A stretch of 64,000 nucleotides of DNA from Ascochyta rabiei (taxonomy: Eukaryota > Ascomycota > Dothideomycetes > Pleosporales > Didymellaceae): assembly GCF_004011695.2 (NCBI RefSeq), contig NC_082407.1, positions 930,001-994,000 of the forward strand, written 5' to 3'. The notes under the pieces were generated by a model, which saw nothing but the letters and a program-made list of their open reading frames with translations, had not been told where the DNA came from and ran no database searches. Below, one piece after another: positions 47,958 through 62,194 of this stretch. The first letter of the stretch is position 1, and the number at the start of each line of letters is the position of its first letter. A program made the translations under genes and the position numbers.

Positions 47958-49439
47958 TCAGTGTGCGCCCAAGGCTTGCAGCGCAATGCGCAGCTCTTTG
48001 ACGGCGGTCGCCGAATCGTCAAAATTCAGCGCCGAGATGGCCCACTTTGCATGTTTTTGTGCTTGCCTGATCGACTCCTCGTCGTCTCTGAAGGGTCCCT
48101 GCGATGAAGCTGGCGGTGGCGGTGGCGCTGCTGGCTGCGCATAGGGATTCTGACGTGGCGCAGAGTACTGCTGCGAGGGGGCAGTGGTCTGCGGCATGTG
48201 GTACGACTGTTGGGGAGGTTGAGGCGGGGGCGCAGAGAAGTGCTGCTGTGGCTGCTGTGGCTGCTGTGGCTGCTGAGCAAGTGGAGATGCATATGGGTTG
48301 AGCGGAGACGCTTGCTGTGGTGGCTGCGCCACTGGAGGAGGCGAGGCAGGATTTTGGTAAAAGCTCAAAGGATCAGAGGCTCCAGAAGGCTGTGGTGTCA
48401 CCCCGGACGCGTCAGCCAGGTTGCCCAGGGAGGAGGTCAAGGGATCGTCTTCGGTCGAAGGTGCCGTGGGCAGGCCAGGGGCTGTGTTGTCTGATGTGAA
48501 GGTGGGCGGTGCTTCTGTCCTGGGGAAGTATCCGCCGCCCACTGAGACGACAGAGCCCTGGCGAGAGGTTGCCGGCTGGGAGATGGGAGACACGTCGTCA
48601 TGCGTGTGTGATGCGTACCCAGAAGGCACCGTTGGCAGGGCAGGCGGCGGCGACAAGGCGGGACCAGAGAGCGTCGGCGAGGGCTGTGCGTGCGTGCTGG
48701 GTGCTGTCTCGACGTATGGCTGGTATGGGTTGGCCGAGGGCGGGTGCGGTGTGCCCTGGTTGATGCGCTGCACCTCAGGGTCGGCTGGGTCCAGCAGCGG
48801 CGGCGAGGGCGGCTGGTGCTCCTGCTCGTGCACGGGGTTCGTGGCGTTGGGGTCTTGGCCAGCCTTGATGGCCTTGAGTATGCGCAGGGCGTGGTACTTT
48901 GCGTACTTTGTCTTGGAGGCCAGCTCGACATCGTCCTTCTTCCAGATGGTGAGCATGTCGAGAAAGGTGGAGGCGGCAAGGAGGGTGTCGGCGGTGGTGG
49001 GCGTGACGCTGTTCTCGGCCATGTCCCTTTCGCCCCTCGCAAACGTCTGCAAGGCAAACTGCTCGCAGTAGGCGCTGGCAGCCACGTCGTCGAGCAGCGC
49101 GTCCTCGCCAGGCATGTCGGCCTTGGTCTGCTCGAGCCTCTCCATCAGGTCGGTCGTGTAGGCGGTGCATGCTGCGTCGGCCGAGTGCAGCCCGGCGCCG
49201 ATGATCTTTTGCACCGTGTGGAAGCGTACTGCGAGCGGCGTCAGTGTTGCTGCTGTGGTTGCGGCTGTGGTTGCGGCTGTGGTTGCGGCTGTGGCTGCTG
49301 CTCTGCTTGCTGCTGTGGCTGCTGCTCAGTACTCACGCCAGTAGGTCACAATGGGTCTGAAGCGCTCGAGCTGCGCCGCGCGTTTGGCAAACGGCGCCAG
49401 CTGCAGCGGCTTGAGCTTGGCAGGTATCGCGTCGGCCAT
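47958..49439 (-). CDS. VTA1: Vta1, ESCRT-III/Vps4 cofactor of multivesicular body sorting
   Basis: Exons 49439-49337 and 49228-47958 with a 108-bp intron give 457 residues. The N-terminal helical domain (MADAIPAKLKPLQLAPFAKR, then RFRPIVTYWLRFHTVQKIIG across the splice) is the Vta1/LIP5 tandem-MIT-like module that binds ESCRT-III tails. A long Pro/Gln/Ser-rich linker (about residues 170-400, with repeated QQPQQPQQ) follows. The C-terminal helices HAKWAISALNFDDSATAVKE and LRIALQALG form the VSL domain that binds and stimulates the Vps4 ATPase. It acts on endosomes in the cytosol. The intron carries three exact 12-bp units. The gene is divergent from the PDI gene across 306 bp. Confidence 0.93.
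48238..48290 (-). repeat. CAG/CAGCC microsatellite coding Gln/Pro in VTA1
   Basis: GGCTGCTGT units on the + strand repeat head to tail, encoding QQPQQPQQPQQ on the minus strand in the disordered linker. Length variation among strains is likely (inference). Confidence 0.8.
49252..49287. repeat. 12-bp minisatellite inside the VTA1 intron
   Basis: Three exact copies of GCTGTGGTTGCG, followed by partial units (GCTGTGGCTGCTG), fill most of the 108-bp intron at 49229-49336. The repeat probably expanded the intron beyond the roughly 50 bp seen in neighbouring genes. Confidence 0.9.
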
Positions 49440-49745
49440 GCTTGCGGGATTCCGTGGGCGAGGAGCGAGGAGCGTGTCGTTGGGTGAAGTTGCTGCGCCT
49501 GACGCAATGCGCCATGTGGTCATACGCAGCCAGCCAGCCCCACTCTCCTGCTCGCCCCGCATTCGCATTCGAGCTATGGGCAGCTGTTCTCGGAGCTTCA
49601 GCTACAGGGCCGCGTTGAGGACAAGTTGCCTTTCGCGCGCCCGCTGCCGAGCTATGCGAGCACCGCTATACAAGTACACAAGCACCGGCTGCTGACACGC
49701 ACTCCACCTCCATCCACCATCCAGCCCTCCCTCGCCCACCCCACC
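49440..49745. promoter_or_regulatory. Divergent promoter region shared by VTA1 and the PDI gene
   Basis: Only 306 bp separate the two start codons. A pyrimidine-rich stretch (CTCCACCTCCATCCACC, about 49700-49720) lies just upstream of the PDI start, as is common before fungal starts. No TATA box is evident. Shared control is possible but not shown. Confidence 0.5.
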
Positions 49746-51281
49746 ATGGTCCGTCTGTCCACCTACCTCGCCGCCACGGCCGCCCTGGCCCTCAATGCAC
49801 AGGCCGAGAGCATGTACAGCAAGAAGTCGGGCGTCGTCAACCTCTCCGGCACCGACTACGACCGCGTCATTGCAAAGTCCAACTACACGTCGGCATGTCG
49901 CCCAACCTGCACGCCCAAGACCTAGCTGACCCTCGCCCAGATCGTCGAGTTCTACGCTCCGTGGTGCGGCCACTGCAAGAACCTCAAGCCCGCCTACGAA
50001 AAGGCTGCGCAGTCCCTCGCCGGCATTGCCAAGGTCGCCGCCGTCAACTGCGATGAAGAGATGAACAAGCCCTTCTGCGGCCAGATGGGCGTCCAGGGCT
50101 TCCCCACCCTCAAGATCGTACGACCGGGCAAGAAGCCGGGCAAGCCCACCGTCGAGGACTACCAGGGCCCGCGCTCGGCCAAGGGCATTGTAGACGCTGT
50201 CAAGGACAAGGTCCCCAACATCGTCAAGAGGGTACAGGACAAGAACCTCGACGCGTGGCTACAGGAGAACAAGGAGACAGCCAAGGCTATCCTTTTCAGC
50301 GACAAGGGCATAGTCAGCGCTACACTGAGAGCCCTGGCCATTGATTTCGCCGGTGTCGTTTCCCTCGCGCAGATCAAGAAGACGGAGAAAGCCGCCGTCG
50401 ACAAGTACGGCATCACCGACTTCCCCTCTTTGATCCTCTTGCCCCCTGGCTCAGACGAGCCCATCAAGCACGAGGGCAAGCTCGAGAAGGACGCCATGGT
50501 CAAGTTCCTGTCGCAAGTCGCTCCGCCAAACCCAGACTGCCCTGGTCCCAAGGAGAAGAAGCCCAAGAAGGACAGCAAGAAGGAATCAAAGTCTTCCAGC
50601 AAGTTCGCCAAAGCCTCAGCTTCTCACAAGTCTGCAGACTCGTCTTCGGCTGCTGCGTCTGCCACAGAAGAGACTGTCCAAGAGCCTATCGCAGTGACCG
50701 AGTCTCCAGACCCGAACGTCAAGGACGAAGACACACCGGAACCTGTGGTTCTGCCTGTTGAAGACGCTAAGCCTGCCGTTCCCTCCATTGCCGATGCTGC
50801 TGAGCTCCAATCACTCTGCTTGAACGACCGAGCCAAGACCTGTATCCTGGCCATCCTGCCTCCAGACGACGCCTCTGATGCTGCCATGTCCGCCATGTCT
50901 GTCATTGCTACGCTGAGCGCTATCCACAAGAAGCACGGCAGCAAGCTCTTCCCCTTCGTCAGCGTCCCGCCATCGAACCCTCTTGCAGACACACTCCGAT
51001 CTGAACTGAGCTTCGGAAACGACGACACCGTCCACCTCGTTGCGACCCACGGCAAACGTGCGTGGTATAAGAAGTACCCTGGTACCACCTTTGGTGCTCA
51101 AGAGGTTGAGCAATGGGTTGATGCTATTCGAATGGGCGAGGGCAAGAAAGAGAAGCTCTCGGCGACCCTGATTGCGTCTGGAGCACAGGAGGCAGTCAAA
51201 GAGAAGGTTGCAGAGAAGGAGCCTGTCCAGATCAATGTCGAGGAGATCTTGGAAGATACGCCTAATCACAACGAGCTTTAA
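49746..51281 (+). CDS. ER protein disulfide-isomerase with one CGHC thioredoxin domain and an HNEL tail
   Basis: Exons 49746-49892 and 49941-51281 give 495 residues. The start has a CCACCATGG context. A signal peptide (MVRLSTYLAATAALALNAQA) precedes a thioredoxin domain with the active site WCGHC at residues 57-61 and the cis-Pro motif GFPTLKIV. A second thioredoxin-like half without Cys follows, then a Lys/Ser-rich linker (about 210-240), a third folded region and the C-terminal HNEL, an HDEL-like ER retrieval signal. It should catalyse disulfide formation and exchange in the ER; the closest relatives are the Mpd1/PDIA6 type. The 48-bp intron has a GC donor (GCATGT) with branch CTGAC and CCCAG acceptor; no GT donor nearby keeps the frame through the active site. 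Confidence 0.9.
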
Positions 51282-51681
51282 CCGTATCCCTAAGCGTACA
51301 TGTGTATATTCTAGCATAGTATAGCCAGAGCGAATCTCACGTACGACTATGACCACAACTGTAACATTCTACCTTCCAAAGGAACGTGATCAACAAACCC
51401 ATGAACAACTCTCCAAATCTGACCCGATTTCTGATTTCTGATTTCTAGGATCATCATTAGCGATAGGCATGGTCGTAAATGCTCAATTTCATAAAGGTGT
51501 TGTCATAATTGATCGTCTCAACATGCGTAGATACCGCCAAGCCTGTCTAGCTCCAGCGCACGTGCATGCATCCCAACCTCGCATGACCATCAATCTTGAA
51601 CGTCAACACCAAACTTCTCATCACAATGTCCATACGGTAGTCTGAACGATTAGGGTACTTCCTAACGCAGTCTAACCAAAC
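51282..51681. other. Intergenic, PDI 3' flank and VPS33 promoter; no gene
   Basis: A 400-bp gap between two + strand genes. A short direct repeat (TTTCTGATTTCTGATTTCT, about 51429-51447) is seen. No further signal is clear. Confidence 0.5.
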
Positions 51682-53878
51682 ATGGCGCCCGCCACGCCCT
51701 TCAATGCCGCTGAAATCACGGAGAAGGCGCGGCGCGACCTGCTTCTTCTGCTCGAAGGTGTAAGGCAGCCAGCGATGCCGCAAGATCAGCCACTTGGACT
51801 AACACCATATGTGTACAGATAAGAGGAAAGAAGAACTTGGTGTTGGAGAAGGCGCTTGCAGGTCCGTTGAACTTGCTGGTCAAGTTCTCTACGCTCCAGG
51901 AATATGGCGTGGATAAGCCGTTCTTCCTCGAGAACGACAACGTCGATGCGAGTCAGAGGAATGTAGTATTCCTTGTGAGGGGAGAGAAAGCGAAGACGGT
52001 CATGAGGGTTGCTGGTACGTGCATTAATTCCGTGACAAGAACTGAAAAGACGCTGTGCTCAGCAATGTGTTGGCAGCATCTGTAAATACCAATTTTTGGA
52101 AAGCTAACCCTGAGCAGACCAAATCAAACGCATACGAAGAGAAAGCGAAACCGAGCACGAATTCTCAATCTTCTGGGTCCCAAGGCGCACAATCGTCTCG
52201 GACCAACTGCTCGAAGAAGCCGGCGTGCTTGGTGAGGCCAGCGTCAGCGAGTGGCCACTGTTCTTCGTCCCTCTAGCTGATGACGTGCTGTCTCTTGAAA
52301 TTGAAGATACAGTGTCGGACCTATACCTTGTAGGTTCCTACGTCCCATCTCCGGTCGCTTGTGACTAACTCTTCTCAGCGTAAGGATCCTACATCAATAT
52401 ACATAGCAGCAAAGGCACTCATGTTGCAACAACGCAAGTATGGTCTCTTTCCGCGAATAGTTGGTAAGGGCGACAACGGCAAACGCCTCGCCGACCTTCT
52501 CATCCGGATGCGCACCGAAGTTGCAGCAGGTGAAACACCAAGCAATACTGGCCCATCATTCCTTGGTCTATCTCCCAGTACCACCATCGACAGCCTGATC
52601 ATCATCGACCGGGAAGTCGACTTTCCCACCGTGTTACTCACTCAACTGACCTATGAGGGCCTTATCGACGAAGTCTTCAATATCTCTGCCAACCAAACCG
52701 AAGTTGATTCATCAGTTGTTGGCGGCGCAGCACCACAACCCGGCCAGACAGGCTCAGCATCCACCAGCATGAAGCGCAAGATCATGATCGACCCCAAGGA
52801 CAACCTCTATAGCGAGTTAGGCGACGCCAATTTTGCCATTGTAGGATCCCTCCTCAATAAGGTGGCGCGCCGGCTGCAGTCGAGCACAGAGCGGAACAGC
52901 CTGGCCGCGAAATCGACTTCCGAATTGCGCGACTTTGTTGCCCGCCTTCCAGGCTACCAAGCCGAGCAGGCCAGCTTGAAGTTGCACACCTCTCTCGCAG
53001 AAGAGATAATAAAATACACCCGCACAGACACATTCACGCGTTGTCTCGAAGTGCAGCAAAACCTCATGTCCGGCGCCGACCCCAGCACACAGCACGACCT
53101 CATCACCGAACTGATCGACCGTGGCACGCCGCTCCCCACCATACTACGCCTCCTTTGTCTCGAGAGCACGACAAATGCTGGCATCCGCGCCAAAGACCTG
53201 GACGTTTTCAAACGCGCCATCATTCAAGCTTTCGGCCCCCAGCACCTGCTCACCCTCCAGTCTCTCGAGAACATGTCGCTACTAACCCCACGCGGCGGCG
53301 CCACCCTGGCCGGCGGAACAGGCAGCTCCGTAAAACCCGGGAGCGTAACAAACTACACGCCTCTGCGCAAGACGCTGCGCCTCTGGGACGACGAAGTCAA
53401 CGAAGCCAGCCCCAAAGACATCAGCTACACCTTCTCCGGCTACGCCCCGCTGAGCGTCAGAATCGTGCAGTCCATCATCCAGAAGCAGACACTCGCCAAC
53501 GCTATCAAACCGCCCACCACGCCCGGCGCGCCGCTGAGCTCCAACCCGCTAGCCCAGGGATGGAGGATGTTTGACGACTCGAGCAAGTACGTCCGCGGCG
53601 CTACCTTCAACGAGGTGCAGACGGGCAACGTGAGCCAGAAGGCGCTGAAGGCGAGGCAGATGCTGAGCGGGCACGGCGAGGGCGGCAAGACGGTCGTCGT
53701 CTTCTTCCTGGGCGGCGTGACGAGGGCTGAGATTGCGGCGCTAAGGTGGGTGGGTGGGAAGTTGGCGGAGAGCGGCGGGGAGGGCAGGGGGAGCAGGATT
53801 GTGGTTGCCTGTACGAATGTGTTGACGGGCGATGGGCTGGTGGATGGGGCGACGGAGAAGGGCATGTTCAAGGCGTAG
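51682..53878 (+). CDS. VPS33: Vps33, Sec1/Munc18 protein of the HOPS/CORVET tethering complexes
   Basis: Exons 51682-51759, 51819-52014, 52118-52329 and 52379-53878, with introns of 59, 103 and 49 bp, give 661 residues. The Sec1 fold is recognised from LVLEKALAGPLNLLVKFSTL, the domain-1 edge FLVRGEKAKTVMRVADQIKR, WPLFFVPLADDVLSLE, the central SLIIIDREVDFPTVLLTQLTYEGLIDE signature (split here as SLIIIDREVDFPT and LLTQLTYEG), and the C-terminal VVFFLGGVTRAEIAALR. The last two are hallmarks of Vps33 within the Sec1 family. It guides SNARE assembly during fusion at late endosomes and vacuole. Splice sites are GT-AG with CTAAC-like branch points. It converges with the SSB gene, 3' ends 509 bp apart. 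Confidence 0.94.
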
Positions 53879-54387
53879 AAAGAGGGCTTTGGTACGTAGT
53901 AATGACCGAAACTTGCGCTATGACTGCTATGTGCACTTGTGAATCTATCATAGTCCTTTCAGACACTTGAGCGACGTTACTATTTGCACTTCGGGTATCA
54001 CACGTTCACGCATAGTACAAATATGCAAGATGGTTGTAACATCGAACGTTCATTCAATTTTCCTTTCCTTCCGCTCTCGACTGTATCTTTCCGCCCGGCA
54101 TGCATCATTTTCGCAAGACATGCATCAGTCGTCAGGGCATCGTCATGACAAGTACATAAGATACTTTTTTTGCTTTGCGGCTCCCCACCTCCCATAAATG
54201 CCGAAGAGAACCGCAGGAAAGGGAAAGGAGGTAGAACCAAACACACCAAGTCTATCGTTAAATGCCGCACAAACATTGAAACTCCGTTCGCAGCGCTAGC
54301 GCACGAGGCAGTGGGCAGTCTGGGTATATGCCCACTTGCATCTGCGGCCAGCCTGGCCCGACATCCCTGTCATTAAAGCGTCCACGC
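53879..54387. other. Convergent 3' flanks of VPS33 and SSB
   Basis: No open frame with family signals is seen. Both 3' untranslated regions are expected here. Short A/T-rich runs occur around 54150-54250, but no terminator hairpin is apparent, as is usual for RNA polymerase II genes. Confidence 0.5.
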
Positions 54388-58082
<3,695 letters not shown>

Positions 58083-58852
58083 ATTGGATATATTTTACAG
58101 GAACGACCTGAAAAACTTTTGGGAGAGAGGAGTGGTGGAGGGAGGTGGGAGGCGGTGGGAGCTTTTCACACACGCTTATAGAATGAAAAATTGTGGTGCT
58201 CGCCCGCAGCATAGCGCTTTGGCCGCGAAGCCAAGACTTCAAGCGTGCAAAACCGCAAAATTGATTCGCCGATTGCAGGCCTATCGATAGGGAACAGTAG
58301 CAACCGAGGCGAATTGGGACCCATACTTTTCTGCCGAGTGTTGAACAGGTTGTCCGTCTCTCGCATGCAGAAAGATCCGGCTACATTGTCTCAGCGGCAG
58401 CCCCTGAAGCAGTATAGCTGGAAACTTTCAGCGTAACTGTTACTGCTCTTCAGATTTGGGTGAAGTAGCCGAAGTCTCTAAACGTCTTTACAGGTTGCAA
58501 TGGTTAGGAGAATAGCATTAAATACTTCCTATGTTATCAAGGATTGTTGGCTTGTAGACGGGCTTTCCTGCAGTGCGTGAGTTCGTGTGCCGGAGAGACT
58601 GACAGTCGTTTTGATGGGTTTCGTACGGCCGGTCGATTCACATAAAACCATAGTGCTCCACGTCGACCTGTGGACTCGACATGCGAACAGCAATTGTGTG
58701 GATCGCCAAAGAATGTATTGCTCGTTGCTGGGTATAATATTGGGTCTCCAAGCTCATGTAGCCGTAGGAATTACGCCTTGGTCTTCGCGACCTCAAAACA
58801 AACTAACGCCATACACCCTCATGACATGCTTTCTTCTACGATCACACAGCAC
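58083..58852. promoter_or_regulatory. SSB promoter region and E2 gene 3' flank
   Basis: 770 bp between the SSB start and the stop of the E2 gene, which read in the same direction. Short GAA/TTC blocks occur, but no clear three-block heat-shock element was found by eye. Open frames here (58587-58856) look like chance. Confidence 0.45.
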
Positions 58853-59550
58853 TTAGACCTGATTATCGTGGAAGACAAAGCTCAAGTCCCTCGGTCTCTG
58901 CGTGTTGTACCTGACGAAGTTGTCATCTCCCGGTGGCCTTTCCTTCTTCGTGTTGCTTGTGAGCATGCTTTGCAGACTGACACACACGCTTTCCACATTG
59001 TGCACAGGGCTCCAACCTTGCTTGTCAAGCAGGTCGAGGCAGATGATGCCGTTGGTGTAGATGTGTGGGTGCCAGGGTATCGGGTGCGACTCGTCTTTTA
59101 CGAACACTACTTCGGGGGCCTGAGACAGGGTTAGCTACTGGGCGAAAGCAGCTGTTGGGGAGCTTGTGGAGATCTATGAAGGGTGAAGGGTGAGAGCGCA
59201 CCTCGATGGGATAATTCTGGCTAAAGGTGAACTTGAGTCTGTATGTCTCGCCCGCATAAATGGGGTTCGCGTCAAGCACTTGAAGATCCACGAGCCAGCT
59301 CTCGAGATTGTCTGCTTTTATGAGTGTTATCCCGGGCGGGAGCTGCCCTTGCATCTAGAGCAAGCAGTCAGCATGCGAAAGGAATACGGTCGTATGGATG
59401 GTGATTAAAAGGTCGTAATGCAGCTGCCTAGATTGACGCACCTTTGTCAACTCCTGTGTACATGTCAACCGTGAACTGTAGGTCGGGGAAGCTCTCGAGG
59501 CTTCCGTTGACTGCAGGTCTTACCTTGCCTAACCGCCTAGTTGCAAACAT
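58853..59550 (-). CDS. Ubiquitin-conjugating enzyme E2, UBE2W/Ubc16-like
   Basis: Exons 59550-59524 (27 nt), 59453-59442 (12 nt), 59354-59202 and 59119-58853, with introns of 70, 87 and 82 bp, give 152 residues. The UBC fold is clear: PPGITLIKADNLESWLVDL, YRLKFTFSQNYPIEAPEVVF, the motif HPH (81-83, in place of the common HPN), the active-site Cys91 in TNGIICLDLL and QGWSPVHNVESVCVSLQSML. The ending PGDDNFVRYNTQRPRDLSFV fits UBE2W-type enzymes, which in animals ubiquitinate protein N-termini. The 12-nt exon supplies ELTK of the first helix. The function in fungi is inferred from the family. Confidence 0.9.
59442..59453 (-). other. 12-nt microexon of the E2 gene
   Basis: The minus-strand bases GAGTTGACAAAG lie between TACACAG and GTGCGTC and encode ELTK, bridging MFATRRLGK and MQGQLPPG. 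E2 relatives have a helix of this length here. Skipping it keeps the frame but removes one helix turn. Confidence 0.8.
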
Positions 59551-60132
59551 TGTGGTAGTGTTGTGGAACGACTAGAGGCACAGTCACACCGGCAGCCCGA
59601 AGACAGTCGATGCTGGCTAGGGTTGCGTTTGAGTGTTTGCGACTGGTCGCTGTCCGTATACAAGGCAGCTGGTGCTGGCTGAGGTGGGGGAGGGGCAGAG
59701 CAAACGCTTTCTGACCGAGCGCAGAACCACAAATGGCTCAGGTTGGGAGTTTCTCTAAAAACAAGTTTGGAGAGAGTTGGAGAAGCAAAGTAGTCGTCGA
59801 GAAGGCCGTGTCTGAGCAGCTCGTAACGTGTTGCGAAAGCTTGAGCTCGACCCACGCGTGAGGAACCACCGCCCTAGCCGTTCATACACGAGCCGGCTTG
59901 GCGAGTATGTCATAGCATTGTAGTTTATTGAGTAGAAAGAGTTGTGCATTCTTTCACGTAGAGTAATATTTCTAATCGAGCCGAAAACCATACGCCTTGC
60001 GTCGCTTTTTCCAGCCCACGATGTACACCTAACACGACCAAAACTCCGATATAAGATACATGCGCTGTATTTGCGACTGAACATTGCACTGTACAAAAGA
60101 AGGGAATTCTGGAGAAAACAACGCTAAAAGAA
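59551..60132. other. Intergenic, E2 promoter and PEX13 3' flank; no gene
   Basis: 582 bp between the E2 start and the PEX13 stop. No family signal is seen in the short frames. A/T-rich DNA at 59900-60120 probably contains the PEX13 3' end. Confidence 0.5.
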
Positions 60133-61516
60133 CTACGAGTAGAAGGCTCCTTTTTGAAAGCTCTCTACTCCCATATCGCCAGCCTTGCCTTCGACCTTTG
60201 GCCCCTCGACTGATTCCCCAGTCATGGTAGCAGTCCGGCTCGGGGCGCTGCTGCTTGTCATGGTCTGTGCTCTGCTGCCTGCTGGACTGCCACTCTGACT
60301 TCCGCTTGTGATCTGAGCAGGCTGCTTGCGCTGAATCGTCTCCAAATAGATACCGGGAAGGTATCCCATTCTTCCGTCTCTCGAGCGACATCTCCACCAC
60401 TCTGATGCATTACCCATAGGATCGCTCTTGCTCAACACCGCAACCATGTCGCCCTTCTTGATTGACAAGTCCATGCCAGACATGTTCGAGTCCGGTGTAA
60501 AGTCGTACAGCGCACGGCAGAACTCGAGCTTATTCGGATCGACAGTCTCTGCAGCCTGTGGATTCTCCAGCATGCGTCGCTTCTCTGCCTCCTCTTGCGA
60601 CCGTGCGAGGGCCTTGATCAGCTTGCCCATCAGATACGGCAGACCGAAGACAGCGGCGATGAAGAAGAAGAAGGGCTTCTTCGAGGGTTTCGGGGGCGCT
60701 GGCGAGCCGTCAGGCAACTTTCCTGTAAACGCAGCGAAGCCTGCAGGTGTCAATCCCATCGCATCCGCTGGTAGAGGCCGCCCTGTGAGTTTCGCAATCG
60801 CCGTCCGTATCCATCGCATGACTGTGTAGATGCCCAGTACGGAGCCGAGTGTCTGTCGTAGGTTGCCAAACTGCTCGGCGACTGAGACCATGGCTATACG
60901 GATGTCAGTTCTGCTCAGTCGCAACTACGAGTCCGTACGCACCGAAGAAGGAGGAATGTGTGGCCATGTACGTGCTCTGCAGCATCTGCGCAAAGCCTCC
61001 GAATGCGCCGACAATGTTCTCGATCAGCTGGAATGTTGCCTGCGTGCTCTGGCTGAACGACTGCGTGAGACTCTGCGGGTTGTTCGGGTCGCCGGGCATG
61101 CCCATGCCGCCGTACATGCCGCCCATTCCCATGCCGTTCATGCCACCATACATGCCACCGTATCCACCGCCGTACATTGAGCCCATCGAGCCCATGCCAC
61201 CGAAGCTCGAGTACGGCGAGCTGTAGCCGCCGCCATAGCTGCTGTAGGGCGAGGCGCCGTAGCCCCTGTTCATGTTGGAGTACGTCGAAGCGTTTCTGTT
61301 TGCGACCGCGCCGAGCGAATCTGGTACTGATGGCAGTGGTGGAGGTGCGCCCGCCGACGGTGCGGCTGATGTTGTTGTGCTGCTACTCGACCCTGCGAGA
61401 CCTGCTGCTCTGTTAGATGCGATCGGCGCAGGCAGAGTCTCCGGCGACTCACCAACCGAGGCACTGGTTGCGCCTCCACTTGTTTCCCACGGCTTTGGCG
61501 GTGACGGGGCAGACAT
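60133..61516 (-). CDS. PEX13: Peroxin Pex13, SH3-domain docking factor of the peroxisome membrane
   Basis: Exons 61516-60943 and 60893-60133 with a 49-bp intron give 444 residues. I chose ATG 61516 (MSAPSPPKPWETSGG), the usual fungal Pex13 start. The N-terminal half is Ser/Pro-rich, then Tyr/Gly/Met-rich (YGGGYGGMYGGMNGMGMGG), the YG-rich region of Pex13. A helical membrane part (QLIENIVGAFGGFAQMLQST and FFFFIAAVFGLPYLMGKLIK) follows, then a C-terminal SH3 domain at about 313-380 with ALYDFTP, EWWRCRSRDGRMGYLPGIY. Pex13 forms the import pore with Pex14 and binds Pex5. The tail after SH3 is Ser/Thr-rich. Confidence 0.95.
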
Positions 61517-62194
61517 ATCCAAGGGCCTTTCGTTACCGCACGCTCGTCCACAGGCCGGTTGTCGCGATGGAGTGCGCTGCTGATAGCGTCGAGGTCGGAT
61601 GTCGCGCCGACGTCAAAGGCGTCAAAGGCGTCAAAGGCTGCGAGATGCGGTTCCGGTCGGTCGAAGCGAGTTTGCGGGGTTCGCTTGGGTGCGTAGTGGC
61701 TGGTGATGTGGTCTGGTGACCCCTGTGAATGGAACCGCACGCTGCAAAAAGAATCCAAGGGTAGGGTATCAAGAAGTGACTGGGGAGAGGCGTGAGTGTC
61801 GTGCGGAAGCGTGCGATCATGTGGTCGTGATCGCGTGGGATGCGGCAAGTCTTCCACAGACCGACGGCAATCTTGCCTCGGTCTCGGGCACTGTCTTGAC
61901 TCTTGGGCAAGCACATGCTGCGCGAGTCATCGCCACCCTACGCTCACACCACCCGCCTGCACAAACCCTCCGCGATTCGGAGCGTCTCTACACATCGGGC
62001 GCTCCGTACAGCGCGATAACGAATTGAAGTCGGTCTCTGCTGTGCGACGTCTGCCTCCCTATCAAGTTCAACAACGGTCATCTTGGCTTCGCGACGCACT
62101 ACACACCAAGCAACTTTTTCTCCAACTCAAATGCAGCTGTATACTTATGCTACTTTGCAAACAGGTGACAGCCGCCGAACATGTAACTTCTTCC
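61517..62194. promoter_or_regulatory. PEX13 promoter region and TOS1-like 3' flank
   Basis: 678 bp between two genes on the same strand. Three head-to-tail copies of the 9-mer CGTCAAAGG occur at 61611-61637, about 95 bp upstream of the PEX13 start. They could be a repeated binding site or chance. No gene is seen. Confidence 0.45.
61611..61637. repeat. Three tandem 9-bp units (CGTCAAAGG)
   Basis: Exact triplicate upstream of PEX13. Regulatory meaning is unknown. Confidence 0.85.

Noticed and set aside
48421..49487. Long + strand frames across VTA1
   Set aside because: They are shadows of the GC-rich VTA1 exon; the minus strand encodes a full known family.
49895..49940. GT donor two bases into the GCATGT of the PDI intron
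   Set aside because: Using it shifts the frame and loses the thioredoxin active site; only the GC donor keeps family sequence.
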